Positions 32,411 to 38,767 of a DNA stretch of 49,048 nucleotides are shown in pieces; within the stretch, counting starts at the first letter, position 1, and each line of letters starts with the position of its first letter. The translations under genes and the position numbers were made by a program. Origin of the DNA: Microbacterium sp. T2.11-28 (GTDB lineage: Bacteria > Actinomycetota > Actinomycetes > Actinomycetales > Microbacteriaceae). The notes below the pieces were generated by a model, which did no database searches, was not told the origin of the DNA, and worked only from the letters and a program-made list of their open reading frames with translations. Location of the stretch: assembly GCF_950097975.1 (NCBI RefSeq), contig NZ_CATNHF010000005.1, forward strand, positions 1 to 49,048. The letters run 5' to 3'.

Positions 32411-33757
32411 CTAGCTGCGGGGGACGGCGGCGGCGAGGGCCGCGTCGAGGTCGGCGATGAGGTCGGCGGCCGTCTCGATGCCGATCGACAGCCGGATGAG
32501 GCCGTCGCCGATCCCGAGGCGCTCGCGCTCCTCGGCCGAGAACGACACGTGGGTCGTCGAGGCCGGGTGGAGGGCCATGGAGCGCACGTCGCCGATGTTG
32601 GTCATGCGGCTGAAGACGCGGAGCGCGTCGAAGAAGCGCCGGGCCGCGTCGCGGCCGCCGCGCACGGTGAAGGCGAACACCGAGCCGGCGTGGCCGCCGA
32701 AGCGCTCCGTCGCGATCGCGTGGTACTCGCTGCCGGGAAGGCCGGCGAAGTCGACGCTCTCGACGGCCGGGTGCGCGTCGAGCCAGGATGCGACGGCGAC
32801 GGCGTTCTCGAGGTGGCGGGCCATCCGCAGCGAGAGCGTCTCGATGCCCTGCTGCAGGAGGAAGGAGTGCACCGGCGACAGCGCGGGACCGAGGTCGTTG
32901 ACGATGCCGAAGCGGAGGTAGGCCTCCAGCGCGTGGCGGCCGTACGCGTCGACGAACGACGGCTTCCCCGGGCCGGGCGGCTCGGTGATCCCGGGGTAGG
33001 GGCGCCGGGAGCCCGCCCAGTCGAAGGTGCCGCCGTCGACGATCGCGCCCGACAGCGCCGCCCCGTGACCGGTGAGGAACTTGGTCGACGAGTGCACGAC
33101 GACGTCGGCGCCGTGCTCCAGCGGACGGATGACGTAGGGGGTTGCCACGGTGTTGTCGACGACGAGCGGGATGCCGTGCCGACGGGTGATCGCGGCGACC
33201 GCGGCCACATCGACGAGGTCGTTCTTCGGGTTGGGGATCGTCTCCACGAAGGCGGCCTTGGTCTCGGGGCGGATGAGCCGCTCCCACTCCTCGGGATCCC
33301 GCGGCTCGCGCACGTAATCGACCTCGACGCCCAGGCGTGTGAACGTGCGGTCGAAGAGGATGCGGGTGCCGCTGTAGACGCTGGCGGTCGACAGCAGATG
33401 CTCCCCCGCCCCCGCCAGGCCCAGGAGGAGCGCCGTGATCGCGGCCTGCCCCGAGCCGACGACGATGGCGCCGACGCCGCCCTCGAGGGAGGCGATGCGC
33501 CGCTCGGCCACGAGGTGGGTGGGATTGAGGTTGCGCGAGTAGAGCTGACCGGCGTCGGCGCCGGTGAAGCGCGCCTCGGCCTCGTCGAACGAGGCGAAGC
33601 GATAGGCGGCGGACAGGTAGATCGGGGTGACACGGGCGCCGAAGTTCTCCTCGGGGAGCTCCCCGGCGTGGACCTGCCGGGTGTCGAAGCCGAAGCCCTC
33701 CCAGTCGTAGCGCGCCGGAACGGGCGCGACGACCGGCGGCGTCGCGTCGTGGGTCAC
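32411..33757 (-). CDS. metY: O-acetylhomoserine/O-acetylserine sulfhydrylase-type PLP enzyme
   Basis: A 448-residue Cys/Met metabolism PLP enzyme. K226 in VVHSSTKFLTGHG holds PLP. DNTVATPYVIRPLEHGAD precedes it. The N-terminal RQVHAGELPE and the long insertion WAGSRRPYPGITEPPG mark the MetY group that makes homocysteine from O-acetylhomoserine and sulfide. The GTG start overlaps the DUF4395 stop (GTGA), linking it to that membrane protein. Confidence 0.88.
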   Translation of the reverse strand: MTHDATPPVVAPVPARYDWEGFGFDTRQVHAGELPEENFGARVTPIYLSAAYRFASFDEAEARFTGADAGQLYSRNLNPTHLVAERRIASLEGGVGAIVVGSGQAAITALLLGLAGAGEHLLSTASVYSGTRILFDRTFTRLGVEVDYVREPRDPEEWERLIRPETKAAFVETIPNPKNDLVDVAAVAAITRRHGIPLVVDNTVATPYVIRPLEHGADVVVHSSTKFLTGHGAALSGAIVDGGTFDWAGSRRPYPGITEPPGPGKPSFVDAYGRHALEAYLRFGIVNDLGPALSPVHSFLLQQGIETLSLRMARHLENAVAVASWLDAHPAVESVDFAGLPGSEYHAIATERFGGHAGSVFAFTVRGGRDAARRFFDALRVFSRMTNIGDVRSMALHPASTTHVSFSAEERERLGIGDGLIRLSIGIETAADLIADLDAALAAAVPRS

Positions 33758-34278
33758 GAGGCTCCGACGAGTCCGCCCTGCGGACGGAGGAGCCCCGCGC
33801 GCGTCAGGCCGAGATAGATCTGGCAGCCGAGGCAGAAGGCGAACACGGCGTTCAGGAACGCGGCGACGAACGCGGCGGCGCCGGCCGCGGGCAGCGCCCA
33901 CGGCACGCCGACCAGGTGCAGGATCAGGCCGAGGCCGACGACGAAGAGCCCGACGCCCTGCGCGAACCGCGGCGGTCGCGGGTCCTCGAGCTCGGTCGGC
34001 GCGGTCAGGCGCGGCCGGATCGCGGTGCGGAACAGCACCGCCCACGGCGCGGTCCGCGGCGACGTCACGCCCCACGCGAACAGCACGGCGACGAGGGCGA
34101 GCACGAGGAAGCCCGGGTCGGCCGCGCGGTCGGCGAGGGTCGTGCCGGTGCGGGTCGCGGAGCCCACGAGCGACAGGAAGGTGCCGAGGAGCAGGAGCAC
34201 GCTCGTGATGGCGGCGGTCACCCGCGGTCCGCGCGGGTCGATGCCGGCGGGACGGGAGGCGGTCGGGTCGGTGGCCAT
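33754..34278 (-). CDS. DUF4395 membrane protein
   Basis: A 174-residue membrane protein with about four hydrophobic segments (VTAAITSVLLLLGTFLSLVG near 20-39). The C-terminal AFCLGCQIYLGL holds the CxxC of DUF4395. The family is often next to rhodanese or sulfur assimilation genes, and here it precedes metY. TAGGGT six bases before the ATG indicates a leaderless mRNA. Confidence 0.82.
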   Translation of the reverse strand: MATDPTASRPAGIDPRGPRVTAAITSVLLLLGTFLSLVGSATRTGTTLADRAADPGFLVLALVAVLFAWGVTSPRTAPWAVLFRTAIRPRLTAPTELEDPRPPRFAQGVGLFVVGLGLILHLVGVPWALPAAGAAAFVAAFLNAVFAFCLGCQIYLGLTRAGLLRPQGGLVGAS

Positions 34279-34284
34279 GCCGGA

Positions 34285-34290
34285 ACCCTA
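34285..34290 (-). promoter_or_regulatory. leaderless -10 element of the DUF4395-metY operon
   Basis: TAGGGT ends six bases before the ATG. No clear -35 is seen. Confidence 0.5.
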
Positions 34291-34356
34291 GACGCAGACC
34301 GGGGTGGCGCACCCGGCAGCCGTCACAGAGCGACACGTGGCGGCGCGCTGCCCGAC

Positions 34357-34385
34357 TTGCCCCCACCGGGGGCGCGGGTTACGGT
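34357..34385 (+). promoter_or_regulatory. promoter of the cystathionine beta-synthase leader
   Basis: TTGCCC at 34357-34362, 17 bases, then TACGGT at 34380-34385. Six bases later a GTG begins a short reading frame, so transcription should start at or next to that codon. Confidence 0.65.
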
Positions 34386-34391
34386 GGTCGC

Positions 34392-34421
34392 GTGCACCTG
34401 ACCTGTCGCTGTTGTCGCTGA
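34392..34421 (+). CDS. leaderless cysteine-rich leader peptide
   Basis: A nine-codon frame from GTG reads MHLTCRCCR and ends in TGA. Three of nine residues are cysteine. The GTG stands six bases behind the -10, so it is translated from a leaderless mRNA if that promoter is used. Short leaderless polycysteine frames act as cysteine-responsive attenuators of sulfur operons in mycobacteria. The next gene here makes cystathionine from homocysteine, so regulation by cysteine supply is expected. A GCCGTGC/GCACGGC hairpin at 34457-34478 lies between this frame and the AGGA at 34488. Confidence 0.6.
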   Translation: MHLTCRCCR

Positions 34422-34497
34422 GCGCTCACGCGCGCCCTCCGACGACCGACAGATTCGCCGTGCCTCTGTGCGCACGGCACGACCACCAGGACACCTC
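34422..34497 (+). promoter_or_regulatory. leader between the Cys peptide and the beta-synthase start
   Basis: Seventy-six bases separate the peptide stop from the ATG. The hairpin GCCGTGC (34457-34463) / GCACGGC (34472-34478) can be replaced by CGTGCC (34459-34464) / GGCACG (34476-34481). The ribosome site AGGA at 34488-34491 is outside both, and no T run is present. Confidence 0.4.
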
Positions 34498-35517
34498 ATG
34501 CGCTACGCCACCCACATCGCCGACCTCGTCGGCAACACGCCCCTCGTCCGTCTCGGCAGCGTCACGGACGGCATCCGCGCCACCGTGCTCGCCAAGGTCG
34601 AGTACTTCAATCCCGGCAGCTCGGCGAAGGACCGCATCGCGTCGCGCATCATCGACGCGGCCGAGCGCGATGGGCTGCTCCGGCCGGGCGGCACGATCGT
34701 CGAGCCGACCAGCGGCAACACCGGGGTGGGACTCGCGCTGGTCGCGCTCCAGCGCGGCTACCGCATGGTGTTCGTCGTGCCCGACAAGTTCGCCGGCGAG
34801 AAGGTCGCCGTGCTGAAGGCGTACGGCGCCGAGGTGGTGATGACCCCGACGAGCGTGCCGCCGGAGCACCCCGACTCCTACTACTCCGTCTCGGACCGCC
34901 TGGCGCGCGAGATCCCCGGGGCGTTCAAGCCGAACCAGTTCGCGAACCTCAACGGTCCGCGCGGGCACTACGAGACGACCGGCCCCGAGATCTGGCGCGA
35001 CACCGACGGCCAGGTCACGCACTTCGTCGCGGGGATCGGCACCGGCGGCACGATCAGCGGCACCGGGCGGTTCCTGAAGGACGCGTCGGCCGGAGAGGTC
35101 GTCGTCGTCGGCGCCGACCCGGAGGGCTCGATCTACTCCGGCGGACCGATCCACGGCTACGCCGTCGAGGGCGTGGGCGAGGATTTCTGGCCGGCCACCT
35201 TCGACCCCGCCGTCGTCGACCGCTACGAGCGGGTCGGCGATTCCGAATCGTTCGCGATGACGCGCCGGCTCGCCCGCGAGGAGGGCCTGCTGGTCGGCGG
35301 CTCGTCGGGCATGGCCGTCACCGCGGCGCTGCGGGTGGCGCGCGACCTCCCCGAGGGCGCCGTGGTCGTCGTGATGCTGCCCGATCACGGCCGGGGCTAC
35401 CTCAGCAAGATCTTCGACGACGAGTGGATGCGGGACCACGGCCACGCCGAGCTCCTCGATCCCGCGCTGACCGTCGACACCCCCGCCACCTCCGACCTCC
35501 CCGGGAGCCTCGCATGA
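34498..35517 (+). CDS. cystathionine beta-synthase-type PLP enzyme without CBS domains
   Basis: A 339-residue cysteine synthase family protein. K44 in FNPGSSAKDRIA binds PLP. TSGNTGVGLALVA near 71-83 is the substrate loop, and GIGTGGTISGTGRFLK is the phosphate-binding segment. The length rules out C-terminal regulatory CBS domains. Its overlap with a cystathionine gamma-lyase/synthase (ATGA) argues for the reverse transsulfuration step (homocysteine plus serine) rather than cysteine synthesis from sulfide. Cysteine synthase activity is an alternative. AGGA lies six to seven bases before the ATG. Confidence 0.84.
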   Translation: MRYATHIADLVGNTPLVRLGSVTDGIRATVLAKVEYFNPGSSAKDRIASRIIDAAERDGLLRPGGTIVEPTSGNTGVGLALVALQRGYRMVFVVPDKFAGEKVAVLKAYGAEVVMTPTSVPPEHPDSYYSVSDRLAREIPGAFKPNQFANLNGPRGHYETTGPEIWRDTDGQVTHFVAGIGTGGTISGTGRFLKDASAGEVVVVGADPEGSIYSGGPIHGYAVEGVGEDFWPATFDPAVVDRYERVGDSESFAMTRRLAREEGLLVGGSSGMAVTAALRVARDLPEGAVVVVMLPDHGRGYLSKIFDDEWMRDHGHAELLDPALTVDTPATSDLPGSLA

Positions 35518-36671
35518 CCGCCTCCGACGCCGCCCGCGGCTTCGCCAGCCTCGCCGTCCACGCCGGTCAGGAGTTCGACCCGACGACCGGCGCGGTGATC
35601 CCGCCCGTCCACTTCTCGACGACGTATGCCCAGGACGGCATCGGGGGGCTCCGGCAGGGCTACGAATACGGCCGCAGCGGCAATCCGACCCGCACCGCCC
35701 TCCAGGTGCAGCTGGCCGCGATCGAGGGCGGCGCGCACGCCTTCTCGTTCGCCTCCGGCCTGGCCGCCGAGGACGCGCTGCTGCGCGCAGTGCTCCAGCC
35801 GGGCGACGAGGTGCTCCTCGGCAGCGACGTCTACGGCGGCACCCACCGTCTCATCTCCCGCATCCTCGGCCCGTGGGGCGTGAAACTGCGCGTCGTCGAC
35901 CTGAGCGATCCGGATGCCGTCCGCGCCGCGGTCGCCGAGCGTCCGCCGCGCATCCTGTGGGTCGAGACGCCGTCCAACCCGCTGCTGCGCATCACCGACA
36001 TCGCCGCGCTCGTCGAGGTCGGTCACGCCGCGGGCTCGCTGGTCGTCGTCGACAACACCTTCGCCACCCCCGCCCTGCAGCAGCCGCTCGCCCTCGGCGC
36101 CGACGTCGTCGTGCACTCGACCACGAAGTACCTGGGCGGGCACTCCGATGTCGTCGGGGGTGCGCTCGTGCTCGACGACGACGCCCTCGCCGAGAAGATC
36201 GGCTTCCTCCAGTTCGCCGTCGGCGCGGTGTCGGGCCCCCTCGACGCGTGGCTCACGACGCGCGGGGTGAAGACGCTCGCCGTCCGCATGCAGCGGCACA
36301 GCGAGAACGCCGCCGCGATCGCCGCCTTCCTCGACGGGCATGAACGCGTCGCGCGGGTGTACTACCCCGGCCTGGCATCGCACCCGGGGCACGAGATCGC
36401 GGCGCGGCAGATGTCCGCGTTCGGCGGCATCGTCTCAGTGGCCCTGGAGTCCGGCGAGGCCGCACGACGCTTCGCCGAGTCCACGCGGCTGTTCCAGCTC
36501 GCCGAGTCGCTCGGCGGGGTGGAGTCGCTCGTGAACTATCCCGACGCGATGACCCACGCCTCCGTGCGGGGCACGGAGGCCGCCGTCCCGGTGGAGGTGG
36601 TGCGCCTCTCGGTCGGCATCGAGGACGCCGACGACCTGCTGGCCGACGTGGAGCAGGCCCTGCGCGCCTGA
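35514..36671 (+). CDS. cystathionine gamma-lyase/synthase
   Basis: A 385-residue Cys/Met metabolism PLP enzyme. K205 in VVHSTTKYLGGHSD is the PLP lysine. The N-terminal VHAGQEFDPTTGAV, GYEYGRSGNPTR and the C-terminal GVESLVNYPDAMTHASV are typical. It is coupled to the beta-synthase by ATGA, so the pair would convert homocysteine to cysteine. Whether it cleaves cystathionine or forms it cannot be settled from the sequence. Confidence 0.86.
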   Translation: MTASDAARGFASLAVHAGQEFDPTTGAVIPPVHFSTTYAQDGIGGLRQGYEYGRSGNPTRTALQVQLAAIEGGAHAFSFASGLAAEDALLRAVLQPGDEVLLGSDVYGGTHRLISRILGPWGVKLRVVDLSDPDAVRAAVAERPPRILWVETPSNPLLRITDIAALVEVGHAAGSLVVVDNTFATPALQQPLALGADVVVHSTTKYLGGHSDVVGGALVLDDDALAEKIGFLQFAVGAVSGPLDAWLTTRGVKTLAVRMQRHSENAAAIAAFLDGHERVARVYYPGLASHPGHEIAARQMSAFGGIVSVALESGEAARRFAESTRLFQLAESLGGVESLVNYPDAMTHASVRGTEAAVPVEVVRLSVGIEDADDLLADVEQALRA

Positions 36672-36740
36672 ACCGTGCCGTCTCGGAAGCGGCCGGGACG
36701 CACGCGCGGGTGATTCACCCCGCCGTGCGAGCCGCCTCGG

Positions 36741-37331
36741 TCACGCGTCCTCCTGCCGGTTCCGGCGCAGCGACCAGCGCCGACGGCGCGGCGGGTCCGG
36801 CGCGGGAGGAGGGGTGCGCGCCGCACGCCGCGCACGCCAGGCGTCGACCTCGGCGTCGACGTCGCGGGTGGGCGTCACGACCGGCCGCCCGCCCTGGAGC
36901 TGGCGGCGCGCTTCCACCACCCGGCGGTTGAAGTCGGTGACGTACTCGCGCACGTCGGGCTCCCGGGTGAGCGCGTCCACGCGCTCGTCGAACTCGGCGT
37001 GCTCGACCCGCAGCCGCAGCGCCGGCGGTCCGAGGCCGGTCAGCTGCTCGGTCTGGATCTTGCGCCGGATCCACCAGTTCGGGTCGTGGTGGTCGCCCAG
37101 CCCCTCGAGCGGCTTGCCGTAGCCGGGCAGGTCGTCGAAATCGCCGCGGCGGATGGCCTGCTGGATCGCCGTCTCGACGTACATCGCCCGCTCGTGGGCG
37201 GTCGGCGCAGCGGGATCGGCGCGCGGAGCGGCGGACGCGGGATCGGCATCCTCGTCGCCCGCGAATCCGGCCTCGCGGGCGGCCTTGTCCACGCGATAGC
37301 GAGCGGCGTCCAGCCGCGGATCCTCGGCCAT
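36741..37331 (-). CDS. DUF1992 (DnaJ-like) protein
   Basis: A 196-residue protein. ERAMYVETAIQQAIRRGDFDDLPGYGKPL followed by HHDPNWWIRRKI is the DUF1992 core (about 47-90). The C-terminus is Arg/Pro-rich. The family is widely conserved without a proven role. TAGGCT lies six bases before the ATG, so the mRNA is likely leaderless, even though GGAGGA directly abuts the ATG. Confidence 0.82.
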   Translation of the reverse strand: MAEDPRLDAARYRVDKAAREAGFAGDEDADPASAAPRADPAAPTAHERAMYVETAIQQAIRRGDFDDLPGYGKPLEGLGDHHDPNWWIRRKIQTEQLTGLGPPALRLRVEHAEFDERVDALTREPDVREYVTDFNRRVVEARRQLQGGRPVVTPTRDVDAEVDAWRARRAARTPPPAPDPPRRRRWSLRRNRQEDA

Positions 37332-37337
37332 TCCTCC

Positions 37338-37343
37338 AGCCTA
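37338..37343 (-). promoter_or_regulatory. leaderless -10 element of the DUF1992 gene
   Basis: TAGGCT ends six bases before the ATG, in the divergent gap shared with the PadR gene. Confidence 0.5.
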
Positions 37344-37366
37344 AGCGCCTCTCGGCTGGCGGGCAC

Positions 37367-37409
37367 GATACCCGGCATGTATATACTCGGAAATCACATA
37401 CCGGGTATG
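37367..37409. promoter_or_regulatory. two PadR operator-like sites flanking a -10
   Basis: CATACCGGGTATG at 37397-37409 is a perfect 13-base odd palindrome. GATACCCGGCATG at 37367-37379 matches its reverse complement at 11 of 13 positions. Their centres are 30 bases apart, about three helical turns. TATACT at 37382-37387 is a good -10 for the PadR gene and lies between them. No TTG-type -35 is visible. Autoregulation by the PadR protein is the likely use. Confidence 0.55.
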
Positions 37410-37439
37410 CACCCGGTCGTGCAACCGAGGGAGACGCGG

Positions 37440-38054
37440 ATGTCGGTGCGACAGAGCCTGCTGGCCATTCTGGATCAGGGCCCCTGCTACGGCTACCAGC
37501 TGCGGGCGGAGTTCGACCGGCGCACCGGCTCGACCTGGCCGCTCAACGTCGGCCAGATCTACAACACACTCGACCGGCTGGAGCGCGACGGCCTGGTGGC
37601 CAAGGGCGACGTCGACGAGCAGGGCCACGTGTACTGGCAGATCACCGAGGCGGGATCCGCCGAGGTCCGCGCCTGGCTGTCGTCCCCCGTGGAACGCAGC
37701 CACGGCACCCGCGACGAGCTCGCGATCAAGCTCGCCGTGGCCGCGACGCTCCCCGGGGTCGACGTCTCCGAGGTCATCCAGACCCAGCGCCTCGCCTCGC
37801 TCTCGCAGCTGCAGGAGCTCAACCGCGCGAAGTACGCCGGAGCGAACCCCGACGGTCCCGAGGAGCTCGCCTGGTCGCTCGTCGTGGACTCGATGATCTT
37901 CTCCGCCGAGGCGGAGGTGCGCTGGCTCGACCACACCGAGCAGCGCCTGGCGATGCACCCCCAGCATGCGATGGCCCTCGAGCTGTCCACCGAGCGGCCC
38001 AAGCGCGGCCGGCCGGCGCTCCGCCCCGCCGCCGAGAGCGCGGCCCGCGCGTGA
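37440..38054 (+). CDS. PadR family transcriptional regulator
   Basis: A 204-residue regulator. Residues 1-75 form a winged helix: SLLAILDQGPCYGYQLRAEF, then VGQIYNTLDRLERDGLVA. The C-terminal two thirds are helical as in long PadR proteins. GAGGGAG precedes the ATG. A further ATG about 20 codons upstream is in frame but within the operator region. The stop overlaps the ABC ATPase start (GTGA), so it likely controls the ABC transporter operon. Confidence 0.86.
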   Translation: MSVRQSLLAILDQGPCYGYQLRAEFDRRTGSTWPLNVGQIYNTLDRLERDGLVAKGDVDEQGHVYWQITEAGSAEVRAWLSSPVERSHGTRDELAIKLAVAATLPGVDVSEVIQTQRLASLSQLQELNRAKYAGANPDGPEELAWSLVVDSMIFSAEAEVRWLDHTEQRLAMHPQHAMALELSTERPKRGRPALRPAAESAARA

Positions 38055-38767
38055 CCGCGGTCCTCCAGCTCATCGGCGTCACCCAGCAGTACGGCGCGGG
38101 CGCGACCAGCGTCTCGGCGCTGTCGGGCGTCGATCTGACGGTCGCCAAGGGCGAGCTGGTGGCCATCATGGGGGCCTCGGGCTCGGGCAAGTCGACCTTG
38201 CTCTCCATCGCCGGCGGCCTGCAGAAGCCGACGACCGGCGAGGTCGTCGTCGAGGGGACGTACCTGTCGACGGCATCCACCCGCGAACTCGCGCAGCTGC
38301 GGCGGCGCTCCCTGGGATTCGTCTTCCAGGACTTCAATCTCATCCCGACCCTCACGGCCCTCGAGAACGTGACGCTGCCGCTGGAGCTCGACGGCTTCCG
38401 GGCCCGCGCAGCGCGCCGTGCGGGTCGGGATGCGCTCGTCTCCGTCGGCCTCGACGCGAAGTTCGACGCGTACCCCGACGACCTCTCCGGAGGTCAGCAG
38501 CAGCGCGTCGCGATCGCCCGCGCCGTCGTCGGCGGGCGGCGGCTGATCCTCGCGGACGAACCGACGGGCGCGCTGGACTCGGTCACCGGTGAGGCGGTGA
38601 TGAAGATGATCCGCTCGCGGGTCGATCAGGGTGCGGCCGGCATCCTCGTCACCCACGAGGCCCGGCATGCGGCGTGGGCCGACCGGATCGTGTTCCTCCG
38701 CGACGGCCGGATCATCGACCAGTCGCAGCGCGACGGCGCCGACTCGCTGCTGGCGAGGGCGCGGTGA
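38051..38767 (+). CDS. ABC transporter ATP-binding protein (MacB/LolD-like)
   Basis: A 238-residue ATPase. Walker A GASGSGKS (41-48), Q-loop VFQDFN (91-96), signature LSGGQQQR (145-152) and Walker B LILADEPTGALDS (165-177) are all present. This is the family that works with FtsX-like permeases. GTG start, coupled to PadR and to the permease at both ends by GTGA. Confidence 0.88.
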   Translation: MTAVLQLIGVTQQYGAGATSVSALSGVDLTVAKGELVAIMGASGSGKSTLLSIAGGLQKPTTGEVVVEGTYLSTASTRELAQLRRRSLGFVFQDFNLIPTLTALENVTLPLELDGFRARAARRAGRDALVSVGLDAKFDAYPDDLSGGQQQRVAIARAVVGGRRLILADEPTGALDSVTGEAVMKMIRSRVDQGAAGILVTHEARHAAWADRIVFLRDGRIIDQSQRDGADSLLARAR

